DNA of 64,000 bases from Loktanella sp. D2R18 (GTDB lineage: Bacteria > Pseudomonadota > Alphaproteobacteria > Rhodobacterales > Rhodobacteraceae). The DNA lies in the NCBI RefSeq assembly GCF_003318235.1, contig NZ_QOCG01000014.1, positions 1 to 64,000 on the forward strand, given 5' to 3'. The stretch's first letter is position 1. Every line of letters starts with the position of its first letter. A program made the translations under genes and the position numbers. Below, one piece after another: positions 19,975-29,296 of the stretch. The notes below the pieces were generated by a model. The model did no database searches. It saw only the letters and a list, made by a program, of their open reading frames with translations, and had not been told where the DNA came from.

Positions 19975-21114
19975 ATGCCCCTTGATTCGCCGCTCAATTC
20001 GCTCGGATTTGCAAAGCCCCCCGCTAAAACGCGGGTTGTTGTTGCCATGTCCGGTGGTGTCGATAGCTCGGTTGTTGCCGCGCAGCTCGCTGAAGAAGGC
20101 TATGACGTCGTGGGCGTGACCTTGCAGCTTTATGATCATGGGGCTGCACTGGCCAAAAAAGGCGCGTGCTGCGCGGGCCGCGACATTCACGACGCGCGCC
20201 GCGTGGCCGAGGAAATGGGGTTCCCGCACTATGTGTTGGATTACGAAAACACATTCCGCGAGGCTGTGATTGACGAATTTGCGGATAGCTACCTTGCCGG
20301 CGCGACCCCTGTGCCCTGCATTCGCTGTAATGAGCGCGTGAAATTCAAAGACCTTCTTGAAACGGCCAAGGATTTGGACGCCGATTGTATGGCGACAGGC
20401 CATTATATCCAGCGCCAAATGGGCAATCAAAAAGCAGAGCTGCATTCTGCCGCTGACGCCAACCGCGATCAAAGCTATTTTCTGTTTTCCACAACGCAAG
20501 ATCAGCTGGACTACCTGCGCTTTCCGCTTGGGCATTTGAAATCCAAGGATGAAACCCGCGCGCTCGCGACAAAATATGGGCTAAGCGTCGCGGATAAACC
20601 CGACAGCCAGGATATTTGTTTTGTCCCCGATGGGAATTACGCCAAGCTGATCGAGAAACTGCGCCCGGGATCTGCTGAACCCGGCGATATTGTCGATACG
20701 GACGGTAATGTGCTGGGTCAACACAACGGTGTGATCCACTATACCGTTGGGCAGCGCCGCGGGCTGGGCATCGGCGGGCTGGCTGATCCGCTTTATGTGG
20801 TGAAGCTAGATGTTGATAAAAAGCACGTCATCGTTGGCCCGCGCGAAATGCTGGCGACCCGGCGCGTGCCGATCCGCGAGGTGAATTGGCTGGGCGACGG
20901 TGGCTTTGCCGATATGAAAGAGCGCAATATCATGGTACGGGTGCGCTCCACACGGCCCCCTACTGATGCGATCTTACGCCCGATCTCGGATACCGAGGCT
21001 GAAGTCGAACTACTGGTTGCCGAACAAGGTGTGTCACCGGGGCAGGCATGCGTTTTCTACGACCCTGACAGCACGCGCGTTCTAGGCGGCGGATGGATTT
21101 GGCGCGGGGCCTAG
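19975..21114 (+). CDS. mnmA: tRNA 2-thiouridylase MnmA
   Basis: A 379-residue enzyme that puts sulfur on U34 of Lys, Glu and Gln tRNAs. The PP-loop is [14 protein letters not shown] (residues about 25-38). The catalytic cysteines are seen in [13 protein letters not shown] and [13 protein letters not shown]. The gene is divergent from sciP, with a 130-base gap. A short hairpin follows its stop. Confidence 0.95.
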   Translation: MPLDSPLNSLGFAKPPAKTRVVVAMSGGVDSSVVAAQLAEEGYDVVGVTLQLYDHGAALAKKGACCAGRDIHDARRVAEEMGFPHYVLDYENTFREAVIDEFADSYLAGATPVPCIRCNERVKFKDLLETAKDLDADCMATGHYIQRQMGNQKAELHSAADANRDQSYFLFSTTQDQLDYLRFPLGHLKSKDETRALATKYGLSVADKPDSQDICFVPDGNYAKLIEKLRPGSAEPGDIVDTDGNVLGQHNGVIHYTVGQRRGLGIGGLADPLYVVKLDVDKKHVIVGPREMLATRRVPIREVNWLGDGGFADMKERNIMVRVRSTRPPTDAILRPISDTEAEVELLVAEQGVSPGQACVFYDPDSTRVLGGGWIWRGA

Positions 21115-21143
21115 CCGTGTAGGCGCTTCAAGTCAAAAGAGGC

Positions 21144-21162
21144 GGCAGGGCATAACCCTGCC
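21144..21162. terminator. Hairpin between convergent mnmA and rhodanese genes
   Basis: GGCAGGG at 21144-21150 pairs with CCCTGCC at 21156-21162 around a five-base loop. The flanks hold only weak T- or A-runs, so it is a probable but modest bidirectional terminator. Confidence 0.55.
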
Positions 21163-21170
21163 AATCCCCA

Positions 21171-21521
21171 CTATTTTTCGAGTTTGCGATAGGCATTGAG
21201 CCCGCCCGCAATGAACTTGGCATTCTTATAGCCCATCTCGCGCAGCGTCGCCGCCGAGAGCGCACCACGGTTGTAAGCATTGCAATAGCAAAGAATTGTT
21301 GTGTCGAGATCGCTGATCTCGCCTTCGATGTTCATCTCAAGCTTGCCGCGACTAACATTGATGCCGCCGGGAATATGGCCAGCATCATGTTCCTCTTTGT
21401 CGCGAATATCGAGAGGGATCGCACCCTGCGCTATCAGCTGATCGACGTCTGCGGGCTGGACTTCGTCGACTTTCTTGCGAGCAGTATCAGCCAAGGCTTG
21501 GAATTTTTCAGTATATGCCAT
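21171..21521 (-). CDS. Single-domain rhodanese-like protein
   Basis: A 116-residue cytoplasmic protein with the rhodanese fold. The aspartate-rich entry LDIRDKEEHDAGHIPGGINV and the active-site loop with the catalytic cysteine in LCYCNAYNRGALSA are present. Such proteins move sulfane sulfur; the donor and acceptor are unknown. Its neighbour on the other strand is mnmA, which needs activated sulfur, but convergent orientation makes a shared operon impossible. Confidence 0.85.
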   Translation of the reverse strand: MAYTEKFQALADTARKKVDEVQPADVDQLIAQGAIPLDIRDKEEHDAGHIPGGINVSRGKLEMNIEGEISDLDTTILCYCNAYNRGALSAATLREMGYKNAKFIAGGLNAYRKLEK

Positions 21522-21698
21522 CTACGCGATTCCCATCTGGTTCGGTCATTTGCCAAATGTTTAGCGATTGGCCCAAATTAGTTTGGTGATTTTGTCACAA
21601 AAACAATTTGCCGGGCCGGACAAAATGAAGGGGCCTATGTGGTATAAGCCCCCTCTTCGACAAGCGCCGAAATCAATATGCGCGCGTGGGGTCAGACA

Positions 21699-22679
21699 CT
21701 AAGGTTTGATCATAACCTTGCCCTTGCGGCCCGGCGTGAGCGCAGCTTCCATCGCCTTGGTGACATCATCAATCCCGTAAACGCCGCCGTCGATCAGGTC
21801 CAATTGGCCCGTTGCGGCAAGTGTCACTAATTCGGTGATCAGGCGCTTACGGTCATCCGCAGGCATATCGCTGCTGACCCGTGATCCCCAGAAACCTTTG
21901 ACTGTGATATGCTTGAAAATAAGCGTGCCAGACGACAGCGTGAGCGGCGCGCCCGTTGCTGTGCCAAAAACGATCAACTCGCCATTCACACCCAACAAAT
22001 CGCACAGGTCTTCCGCCAATGCACCACCCACTGAATCAATCGCCGAGGCAGCGCCGGGATCACCCATGATCGCGCGTGCGGCGTCTTTCCAACCGGCGTC
22101 CGCAGTCACGATCACATTTTCGATACCAAGGTCAGTGAGCTCCTGTGCGGCCTCTGCACGGCGAACAAGATTGAGCAGGTTGATCCCGCGTGCCTTTGCC
22201 AGCACGGCCATGATTTTGCCCACCGCCCCATTGGCGGCTGTCTGAATGATCCAATCGCCTTCTTTCGCTTGCAGCGTTTCTAGCAAGGAAATCGCGCTGA
22301 AGGGCATCGCAATCAGCTGGGCGCCCAAAGTGTCAGAAATCATTTCAGGCAGTGGCAGCACGCCTTCCGCCGGGGCCGTGAAATATTCCGCCCATGTGCC
22401 GTGTACGCCCGCAATCGCGACGCGTTGGCCAATCATCATTTCATCAACACCTGCGCCGATGGAATCAATCACACCCACAGCCTCTGATCCGCCAATTGCG
22501 CCGGGAAGATCAGGCTTATAGCCATAGTCACCACGCACGGTCCAAAGGTCATGGTTATGGATGGGGGATAGGGTTGTTTTCACTAAAACCTCACCAGCAC
22601 CGGGTGTAGGGGTGGTCACATCGGCTGGTTTCATAACCTCGGAAGGTTCGCCGAATGTATCATGGATAGCTGCGCGCAT
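21699..22679 (-). CDS. Zinc-free medium-chain oxidoreductase (quinone reductase-like)
   Basis: A 326-residue MDR-superfamily protein. The GroES-like N-terminus (MRAAIHDTFGEPSEVMKPAD) is followed by a Rossmann domain with the NADPH-binding run WIIQTAANGAVGKIMAVLAK (about residues 143-162). The zinc-ligand set of alcohol dehydrogenases is not seen, which points to the quinone reductase or enoyl reductase branch. Substrate unknown. It stands alone between two intergenic gaps. Confidence 0.8.
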   Translation of the reverse strand: MRAAIHDTFGEPSEVMKPADVTTPTPGAGEVLVKTTLSPIHNHDLWTVRGDYGYKPDLPGAIGGSEAVGVIDSIGAGVDEMMIGQRVAIAGVHGTWAEYFTAPAEGVLPLPEMISDTLGAQLIAMPFSAISLLETLQAKEGDWIIQTAANGAVGKIMAVLAKARGINLLNLVRRAEAAQELTDLGIENVIVTADAGWKDAARAIMGDPGAASAIDSVGGALAEDLCDLLGVNGELIVFGTATGAPLTLSSGTLIFKHITVKGFWGSRVSSDMPADDRKRLITELVTLAATGQLDLIDGGVYGIDDVTKAMEAALTPGRKGKVMIKP

Positions 22680-22806
22680 GGTGTGATCCTTTGTTATTTA
22701 TCATGATGTTAGAAGTCAGGTAATCCTCGGCATCGCAGCATTCAAGCGCCGACCCTGCGTCAATTTAAGACTGGTAAATGATGCAATATCCTCCTACCCA
22801 GAAATC

Positions 22807-23418
22807 ATGATTTATAATTTCATCTCAGCATTGTGTCGCTTACCGAGCCCCACTCTCGCGCGCTTCATGGTCATCGCTTGTGTGTCGTGCATTTTGGCGG
22901 TGCCAAGTGCCGCGCAACAGCAGCCCCCCGGACCTGGGTTCACATTGACCAGTCCCGCTTTGATTGATGGCGGCGCCCTGCCCGATGATCTGAAATGCAC
23001 CCGCGATGGGGGTGACGGGCTGTCGCCACCATTGGCATGGTCGAACGTACCGCCTGAGGCGGCTGGATTTGCCATTGTCATGCACCATTACCCGCACGGC
23101 ACCTATCCCGGCGTCAATGCACCCAGCCAGTATTGGCTGGTCTGGAACATCCCTGCCGATGCTGAGGGTGTCAGCCGCGGCAATCTTGAAAGTTTGGGCA
23201 TTGAGGGCAGCGACAAAGATACGCGCGCCACAGGTTATACGCCGCCTTGTTCACCAGCTGGCGGTGCTACCCATGAATACACAATCTGGGTTTATGCGCT
23301 GAACGCGCCGCTGGAAAACTTGCCAAGTGACGATAGCATCGATGTCGATTGGGCAGATGTGATGGCAGCCCTCGACGGACACATCCTTGACGCGACATCG
23401 CTGACGTTCATGAATTGA
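22807..23418 (+). CDS. Exported PEBP/YbhB-family protein
   Basis: A 203-residue protein with an N-terminal signal peptide (residues 1 to about 36, cut near PSAAQQ). The mature part carries the phosphatidylethanolamine-binding-protein fold of the bacterial YbhB/YbcL type: PPLAWSNVPPEAAGFAIVMH, then YWLVWNIPADA and GYTPPCSPAGGATHEYTIWV. The biochemical role of these bacterial members is unknown. The bases around its start codon resemble those of the P-loop gene 700 bases downstream. Confidence 0.85.
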   Translation: MIYNFISALCRLPSPTLARFMVIACVSCILAVPSAAQQQPPGPGFTLTSPALIDGGALPDDLKCTRDGGDGLSPPLAWSNVPPEAAGFAIVMHHYPHGTYPGVNAPSQYWLVWNIPADAEGVSRGNLESLGIEGSDKDTRATGYTPPCSPAGGATHEYTIWVYALNAPLENLPSDDSIDVDWADVMAALDGHILDATSLTFMN

Positions 23419-23506
23419 TTGATGTACGCGGCCGTACCGGCAATTATTTTAATACCGCGTTGAAAATAATCTGGTAGATTGATCATCATCCCGCTACCCA
23501 GAGGGC

Positions 23507-24370
23507 ATGATTTACAATTCTGCCTCTGAATGGCGCGCTGCGCCACAAAAACGTGTTTTGCTGTTCGCGATGTCGGGCTTGGGCAAGACCTATCTGTCGT
23601 CGATGCTACGCGAGCAAGGCGATTGGTTCCACTATTCTATCGATTACCGCATTGGCACGCGCTACATGGGCGAACTGATCGCCGATAACGCCAAGCGTGA
23701 GGCGATGAAAGTGCCGTTCTTGCGCGATCTTTTGCGGTCGGACAGTATTTATATCGGATCGAATATTTCGTTCAACGATCTCAAGCCGATGTCGTCCTAT
23801 TTAGGCAAGCCGGGTGACCCAGAGCAAGGCGGTTTGCCGTGGGATGAATATACCCGCCGTCAGGATCAGTTTCAGCAGGCCGAAGTCGCGGCCCTGCATG
23901 ACACGGGGCATTTCATTGAACGGTCGTATGATCTTTACCAATATCCGCATTTCATCTGCGACACGGGCGGATCGATTTGCGAATGGGTGGATGCGGCGGA
24001 CCCTAACGACCCAATTTTGACTGACCTCGCATCTAAAACGCTGATGGTCTGGATCGAAGGATCGGATGCGCATACCGCCGAATTGGTACGCCGGTTCGAC
24101 CGTGAACCCAAACCGATGTCATATGATCCCGTGTTTTTGCTGAAAACATGGAACGCCTATTTGGAAGAATTTTCTGTAGCCCCAGACAAGGTGAACCCAG
24201 ACGATTTCATTCGTTGGGCCTTTGCAAAGGCCTTGGCGCACCGTCAACCGCGCTACCGGGCCATGGCAGAAAAATGGGGCATTACCGTGCCGATGGACGC
24301 CGTGACAGGGGTCAAAGACGCGGAGGGCTTTGTTGGCATGATCGCTGACGCACTTGAGATGCGCGGGTAA
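23507..24370 (+). CDS. P-loop ATPase/kinase-like protein, unknown role
   Basis: A 287-residue cytoplasmic protein with a Walker A loop in LLFAMSGLGKTYLSSML (about residues 19-35). The following segment (HYSIDYRIGTRYMG) has the shape of a nucleoside-kinase substrate region, and CDTGGSICEW lies at about 149-158. I recognise it as a protein found in Rhodobacteraceae beside metA, but no substrate is known to me. It ends 40 bases before metA on the same strand, so co-transcription is likely. Confidence 0.6.
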   Translation: MIYNSASEWRAAPQKRVLLFAMSGLGKTYLSSMLREQGDWFHYSIDYRIGTRYMGELIADNAKREAMKVPFLRDLLRSDSIYIGSNISFNDLKPMSSYLGKPGDPEQGGLPWDEYTRRQDQFQQAEVAALHDTGHFIERSYDLYQYPHFICDTGGSICEWVDAADPNDPILTDLASKTLMVWIEGSDAHTAELVRRFDREPKPMSYDPVFLLKTWNAYLEEFSVAPDKVNPDDFIRWAFAKALAHRQPRYRAMAEKWGITVPMDAVTGVKDAEGFVGMIADALEMRG

Positions 24371-24410
24371 GAGCCCTATTTCTTAACCCTGCTGCTTTAG
24401 GACGACCACT

Positions 24411-25328
24411 ATGCCAATTAAACTGCCCTCTGCCCTGCCCGCCTTTGACGTTTTGTCGCGCGAAGGTGTGAGCGTCATGGCCGAAGAACAAGCCGCCCGA
24501 CAAGACATCCGCCCGCTGCGGATTGCTTTGCTGAACCTGATGCCCAAGAAAATTCAGACAGAAAACCAGTTTGCGCGGCTGATCGGGGCGACCCCATTGC
24601 AGATCGAACTGACGCTGATCCGCATGTCAGAACATCAGACAAAAAACACCGCCGCCGAACATATGGAAGAATTTTATGTGCCGTTTAGCGATGTGCTGGA
24701 TAAAAAATTTGACGGGCTGATCATCACGGGCGCACCAATTGAACATATGCCGTTCGAAGATGTGACCTATTGGGACGAGCTCAAACAGGTTTTCGCATGG
24801 ACACAAACCAACGTACATTCCACCTTTGGCGTTTGCTGGGGCGGAATGGCGATGATCAACTATTTCCACGGAGTCAAAAAGCACCTCTTGGATCATAAGC
24901 TTTTTGGCTGCTATCGCCACCACCTGAACGAAAACACATCACCCTATTTGATGGGGTTTTCTGATGATTGCGTGATCCCTGTGAGCCGTTGGACTGAAAT
25001 GCGCCAAGCCGAAATTGACGCAGCCCCTGGCCTGACGACGTTGATCAGCAGTGACGACGCTGGCCCCTGTCTGGTCGAAGATCCGGCGCACCGCGCGCTT
25101 TATATCTTTAACCATTTTGAGTATGACAGCGAGACGCTTAAGCAAGAATATGACCGCGACGTCGCGGCGGGCACAGCGATTAACGTTCCGCTGAACTATT
25201 ACCCGCAGGATGACCCGACGAAAAAGCCGTTGAACCGCTGGAAAAGCCACGCACATCTTTTGTACGGGAACTGGATTAACCAGATCTATCAAACAACGCA
25301 TTATGCGTTGGATGACATTGGGACGTAA
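24411..25328 (+). CDS. metA: Homoserine O-acyltransferase MetA
   Basis: A 305-residue enzyme that acylates homoserine at the entry to methionine synthesis. The nucleophile cysteine is in [16 protein letters not shown] (about residue 142). The catalytic histidine and glutamate lie in YIFNHFEYD. Whether the acyl donor is succinyl- or acetyl-CoA cannot be told with confidence by eye. The 40-base gap before it leaves no room for a SAM riboswitch. The downstream hydrolase gene starts four bases after its stop. Confidence 0.92.
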   Translation: MPIKLPSALPAFDVLSREGVSVMAEEQAARQDIRPLRIALLNLMPKKIQTENQFARLIGATPLQIELTLIRMSEHQTKNTAAEHMEEFYVPFSDVLDKKFDGLIITGAPIEHMPFEDVTYWDELKQVFAWTQTNVHSTFGVCWGGMAMINYFHGVKKHLLDHKLFGCYRHHLNENTSPYLMGFSDDCVIPVSRWTEMRQAEIDAAPGLTTLISSDDAGPCLVEDPAHRALYIFNHFEYDSETLKQEYDRDVAAGTAINVPLNYYPQDDPTKKPLNRWKSHAHLLYGNWINQIYQTTHYALDDIGT

Positions 25329-25332
25329 GCGC

Positions 25333-26295
25333 ATGAAATTTGCAGTCATGGCGCTAGGCTTTGGGGCTATGTTGACCGGTTGCGGTGCGCAATACCGCAC
25401 CGAGCGAGCAGAAACCATCTACCCGCCACTGGGTAACTTTGTGACTGTTGACGGGTTGCAGGTGCATTATGTGCAAGCGGGTCAGGGTCCTGACCTTATT
25501 TTACTCCATGGAGCCGGGGGGAACCTGCGCGAATTCACCTTCGCGTTGATGGATCAGCTGACAGACCGCTACACTGTAACTGCATTTGATCGGCCAGGGT
25601 TAGGCTATTCCGACCCAGTTCCCCTTCTCTCAGCAACAGATGGGGCCAGCCCCCAAGACCAAGCGCGCATTTTGCGTGGTGCCGCTGAACAACTTGGGAT
25701 TACATCGCCGATTGTTGCAGGGCATAGTTACGGTGGGATTGTGTCCTATGCTTGGGCCGTTGCAGGGTTGCATGAACAAAGCCCAGTGAATGCGGATGCC
25801 ATTGTATCATTGGCAGGCGTGACATTGCCTTGGCCCGGGAAGCTGGACGCATATTACACGGTGAATGCCAGCGCTTTTGGCGGCGCTGTCACCGTGCCTT
25901 TGATATCGGCGCTTGTACCGCCCGGCGTCGTCAATAACAGGATCGAGGCAACATTTTTCCCGCAATCCGCACCAGTTGGCTACGCCGACTATATCGGCGC
26001 TGGGCTGACGCTGCGCCCGGATAGTTTTCGAGCGAATGTGCGGCAGGTCAATGCACTGCGTCCGTATGTTGTGACCTTGTCTAAAGATTATCCCGCGCTG
26101 ACCTTACCTATTGAGATCGTACACGGCACTGCCGATACCACCGTGCCAATCCATATCCATGCGGAAGAAATCATCAAAATAGTGCCTTCGGCCCATTTGA
26201 CCCGACTTGACGGTGTCGGGCACATGCCACAGCAAACCAACCCCGAAGCGGTGATCGCCGCGATTGACCGTGCGGCAACACGTGCTGGGCATTAG
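25333..26295 (+). CDS. Lipoprotein alpha/beta hydrolase
   Basis: A 320-residue envelope protein. A signal peptide ends in the lipobox LTGC (about residues 13-16), so the mature enzyme is lipid-anchored. The hydrolase fold shows the oxyanion loop LHGAGGNLREF, the nucleophile elbow GHSYGGIVSY, and the final histidine in GVGHMPQQ. The ATG at 25333 is chosen because it begins the signal peptide directly; 25303 would overlap metA. Substrate unknown; ester or lactone hydrolysis is typical. Confidence 0.8.
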   Translation: MKFAVMALGFGAMLTGCGAQYRTERAETIYPPLGNFVTVDGLQVHYVQAGQGPDLILLHGAGGNLREFTFALMDQLTDRYTVTAFDRPGLGYSDPVPLLSATDGASPQDQARILRGAAEQLGITSPIVAGHSYGGIVSYAWAVAGLHEQSPVNADAIVSLAGVTLPWPGKLDAYYTVNASAFGGAVTVPLISALVPPGVVNNRIEATFFPQSAPVGYADYIGAGLTLRPDSFRANVRQVNALRPYVVTLSKDYPALTLPIEIVHGTADTTVPIHIHAEEIIKIVPSAHLTRLDGVGHMPQQTNPEAVIAAIDRAATRAGH

Positions 26296-26373
26296 GGTTT
26301 ATTTTACAGCGTGAATTGCGCTTGGGCGCACAAATCTCCATATATATATCAACACAGTACCGGGAGAGTTTTC

Positions 26374-27243
26374 ATGGAATTGCCATTTGATGGTGGGATT
26401 AGCGCATTTTACCGCGATCAGGCCCCGGATGCGGTCAAGAAAGCGATCAAATCCAAGGGTAAATCCGATATTCTCAATCCCGACTATCCGTATGGTACAC
26501 GCTGGGACAAAGACGACTACGAAGATGCACTTGCCGCTCTTCAGATCGAATTGGTACGCATGCAAGCATGGGTGCGCGACACCGGGCAGCGGATCGCGAT
26601 TGTGTTCGAAGGCCGCGATGCGGCGGGCAAAGGCGGGACGATCAAGCGACTGCGCGAAAATCTGAACCCGCGTGTGGCCAATGTCGTGGCCCTATCCAAA
26701 CCCACCGATGTTGAGGCCGCGCAATGGTATTTTCAGCGTTACATCGCGCATCTGCCCGCAAAGGGGCAAATTACGATTTTTGACCGCAGTTGGTACAACC
26801 GCGGTGTCGTCGAACATGTGTTTGGCTTTTGCACACCAGAACAGCGCAGCCGCTGGTTTGGTCAGGTGCCCGCCTTTGAACAAATGCTGGTCGACGAAGG
26901 GATCACGTTGATCAAAATCTGGCTCAATGTCGGGCAAGCCACGCAATTAAAACGGTTTTTGGACCGTGAGAAAGACCCGCTTAAGCAGTGGAAACTTAGC
27001 AGTATTGATGTCAAAGGCCTATCCAAATGGGATGCCTATAGCGCCGCAATTGATGAAACGCTAACCCGTACACATAGCGAAACCGCACCTTGGACCATTG
27101 TGCGTTCTGACGATAAACGGCGCGCTCGGGTGCAAACCATTCGCAGTATTTTGCACCAATTGGACTATGCCCGCAAAGATGTGGATGCGGTGGGGCCGAT
27201 TGATTCAAAGATCGCTGGAGGCCCTGATCTCTGGCATGTCTAA
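26374..27243 (+). CDS. ppk2: Polyphosphate kinase 2
   Basis: A 289-residue nucleotide-polyphosphate phosphotransferase. Walker A is [15 protein letters not shown] (about residues 79-93), and Walker B is [10 protein letters not shown], the PPK2 signature. It transfers phosphate between polyphosphate and nucleoside diphosphates; single-domain class I enzymes usually favour making GTP or ATP from polyphosphate. GGGAG at 26362-26366 fixes the start. Its 3' end overlaps the TetR-type gene by eight bases, so the regulator is co-translated. Confidence 0.93.
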   Translation: MELPFDGGISAFYRDQAPDAVKKAIKSKGKSDILNPDYPYGTRWDKDDYEDALAALQIELVRMQAWVRDTGQRIAIVFEGRDAAGKGGTIKRLRENLNPRVANVVALSKPTDVEAAQWYFQRYIAHLPAKGQITIFDRSWYNRGVVEHVFGFCTPEQRSRWFGQVPAFEQMLVDEGITLIKIWLNVGQATQLKRFLDREKDPLKQWKLSSIDVKGLSKWDAYSAAIDETLTRTHSETAPWTIVRSDDKRRARVQTIRSILHQLDYARKDVDAVGPIDSKIAGGPDLWHV

Positions 27244-27853
27244 ACGCGGGTATCATCACGGCAATCTGCGAAAGGCCCTGATTTCAGGCTGTTTGACGTT
27301 GATTGAAAAGCGGGGACCGACCGGGTTTACGCTGTCGGAAGCGGCCCGCGAAGCAGGCGTGACCCCCGCCGCCGTATACCGCCATTTTGATGGGCGCGAA
27401 GATTTGATCGCCGCCGCTGCACAACAGGGTTACGAGATGTTCGGCGATGCGATGGAAATTGCCTATGGCAATGGTCAGCCGTCAGACTTGGCCGCGTTTG
27501 AACGCACAGGCCGCGCCTATCTGACCTTTGCGCGTGATCACCCGGGCTATTATATCGCGATGTTTGAATCGGGTATATCAATGCATCGCTCAACACAGCT
27601 TCATGCGGCGGCAACGCGCGCGATGGGTGTTTTGGAAAAAGCAGCCGAGGAACTGAGCCAGCATATCCCCGCAGACAGGCGCCCGCCCCCACAGATGTTT
27701 AGCGCGCATATCTGGGCGCTGTCACATGGGGTTGTTGAACTTTTTGCCCGTGGCAATCCCGGTTCAAAAAGCCCATTTTCACCCGAAGACCTGCTGGAAA
27801 GCGGGATTGGTATCTACCTGCGTGGCCTTGGGTTGCTTGACGCGGATCAATAG
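27236..27853 (+). CDS. TetR-family transcription regulator
   Basis: A 205-residue repressor starting at [16 protein letters not shown]. The HTH is [27 protein letters not shown] (about residues 28-54, of which TPAAVYRHF is diagnostic). The C-terminal ligand domain belongs to the WHG-type family. Coupled to ppk2 by an eight-base overlap, it may regulate ppk2 or the following pagL-like gene, but no operator could be identified. Confidence 0.88.
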   Translation: MSKRGYHHGNLRKALISGCLTLIEKRGPTGFTLSEAAREAGVTPAAVYRHFDGREDLIAAAAQQGYEMFGDAMEIAYGNGQPSDLAAFERTGRAYLTFARDHPGYYIAMFESGISMHRSTQLHAAATRAMGVLEKAAEELSQHIPADRRPPPQMFSAHIWALSHGVVELFARGNPGSKSPFSPEDLLESGIGIYLRGLGLLDADQ

Positions 27854-27862
27854 GAGTTTCCG

Positions 27863-28384
27863 ATGGACGGATCGCTTGCGATTATTTTTCTTATTACCAG
27901 CCTCACCGATATGGGGTTGAACGACTGTCGGACAGGCGTGTGTTTGGCACAAGATTCAGCTACTTCCCGGCTTTCGCTTCAAATTGCGGAGATGGAATTC
28001 CAAGAAGAGAGCATCAGTGAAGAAGTCTATGTCGGTTACGACATGGACCGTCGTTATGGCCCGTTTCAACCGACATTTGGTGCCTCTATCGCTAGCAATG
28101 GCGCAACTTGGGTTGGCGCGGGTTTCAAATGGACAAGTGCAGACGCGATTGACAGCCCGTTTTTCATCGAAACATCATTGATGCCCGGTTACTACACACA
28201 TGGCGATGACGGGCCTAATTTGGGTGGCAATTTGCATTTTAGGTCTGCATTTGGTGCGGGCTACGAATTTAACAACGGCGCGACGCTCACAGTGCTTTAT
28301 GATCACCGATCTAATGGCGATACCCACAAATTGAACCCCGGGCTTGAAACCATCGCTGTCCGTTACGCGATCGCGTTGCACTAG
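27863..28384 (+). CDS. PagL-like lipid A 3-O-deacylase
   Basis: A 173-residue protein with a hydrophobic N-terminus (SLAIIFLITSLTDMG) and beta-strand-rich body ending in a barrel-like strand VRYAIALH. The catalytic pair of PagL (His and Ser) is found in LYDHRSNGD, and the distal NPGLETI run fits the family. PagL removes an acyl chain at position 3 of lipid A in the outer membrane. It begins nine bases after the TetR stop. The terminal residue is His rather than Phe. Confidence 0.7.
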   Translation: MDGSLAIIFLITSLTDMGLNDCRTGVCLAQDSATSRLSLQIAEMEFQEESISEEVYVGYDMDRRYGPFQPTFGASIASNGATWVGAGFKWTSADAIDSPFFIETSLMPGYYTHGDDGPNLGGNLHFRSAFGAGYEFNNGATLTVLYDHRSNGDTHKLNPGLETIAVRYAIALH

Positions 28385-28483
28385 CTCAACAACACAAGCG
28401 CGCGTTCGCCCCAGATAACCTGCGTTGCCCACATTCAAAATAGGTCGACCAATGAGGTTTTTCATCGCGATACTAACGGGTTG

Positions 28484-28603
28484 ACTGGCGACGCACCTAG
28501 AATTCGGAAGCCGATAAAGCGTTTCTGGGTCGGCAAGCTGTCTGATCTCGCCTTCAAACATCACCGCGATCCCGTCGGACATGACAAGCGCCAGAACCAC
28601 CGG
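28484..28603 (-). pseudogene. Remnant of ABC transporter ATPase (PotA-like)
   Basis: The frame reads ALVMSDGIAVMFEGEIRQLA, followed by DPETLYRLPNSRCVAS, which is the stretch after the D-loop/H-loop of polyamine- or iron-type ABC ATPases. No Walker A, signature or N-terminal domain remains anywhere nearby. It runs straight on from the permease remnant without its own start. It is therefore a decayed gene fragment. Confidence 0.65.
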
Positions 28604-28609
28604 AAATGA

Positions 28610-28946
28610 TGCCCGAAATAGGAACAGCCCACTGATATAGACGGGCATGGTCGGGCTTGCTCCTGAAAGGAAGGAGCCGATGATGAATTCATCAAGCGAA
28701 ATGCTGAAAGCGGCTTTCGACGAGATCCATCGCGGCTTCTTCCATCGCAAGGTCAAGGCTTTGAAACGCACCATTCAAAATCGCGATGTAAAACGGTGTG
28801 TAGATCAACACATGTGCCGCGATAACTGTCCAATTTGACAGGCATAGATCAAAAATCTGCACCACGACGCTCAATAGCGATACAGTAACAATGATTTCGG
28901 GCAGTACCAGCGGCAACATGATAAACTCCATGATCCCGGCCTTCAT
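28610..28946 (-). pseudogene. Remnant of ABC permease (PotC-like), frameshifted
   Basis: One frame (down to about 28715) reads MEFIMLPLVLPEIIVTVSLL and later MEEAAMDL, matching the middle of PotC-type permeases. The next part, ISLDEFIIGSFLSGASPTMP, is in another frame, so a frameshift lies near 28705-28718. The first third of the gene is missing: the preceding bases belong to an IS3-family fragment. This dates the loss of the transporter to IS insertion or deletion followed by decay. Confidence 0.75.
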
Positions 28947-29110
28947 GCTGGTGCTTTTGGACCCGCGTGTTCAACGTCAAAAGCCCAACCCCCAAATCAG
29001 AGGCCGCTTGTGGTCGCGTCAGTCCACTCGTCGTTACATCTCGGCGAATCGCGTCTGTGTATCTCGGCGCCATTCTCAATCTCCTTCATAGCAAACATTG
29101 CTCGAAAGAG
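28943..29110 (-). mobile_element. IS3-family fragment, copy 1 (orfA 5' part)
   Basis: The frame starting near 29073 reads MAPRYTDAIRRDVTTSGLTR and continues with QAASDLGVGLLTLN, then VQKHQHE, an IS3-type orfA helix-turn-helix. It stops abruptly at the permease remnant. The leader 29083-29110 is identical over 28 bases to 47093-47120. No orfB or far terminal repeat is present. Confidence 0.8.
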
Positions 29111-29296
29111 GCCAAAACTAAATCGCAACAAGACCAGTTCGGGGATATCCGGTCACGTATCGCGCACAGCCGTGATCCAGATAAACTGAACAAGCAGAAA
29201 TTGCGCTTTAGCACGGGTTCACATGCACGTCACAAGGAGGGATATATGGGCTTCGCTCGATCCTCTGCCCCGTTACACAAAAAAGAAATGTGCTAA

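Noticed and set aside
21630-21652. GGGGC/GCCCC hairpin between rhodanese and MDR genes
   Set aside because: Only five paired bases with a 13-base loop and no T-run, too weak to call a terminator.
24371-24410. Possible SAM riboswitch before metA
   Set aside because: Only 40 bases separate the preceding stop from metA, too short for a known SAM riboswitch, and no conserved core is seen.
28175-28774. 199-residue minus-strand frame as an intact gene
   Set aside because: It joins parts of a permease and an ATPase and its end is antisense to the PagL-like gene, so it is pseudogene sequence.
29246-29296. 16-residue frame with a strong AAGGAGG site
   Set aside because: The ribosome-binding site is convincing, but the peptide has no support and sits in a decayed region; it may be the leftover start of a lost gene.
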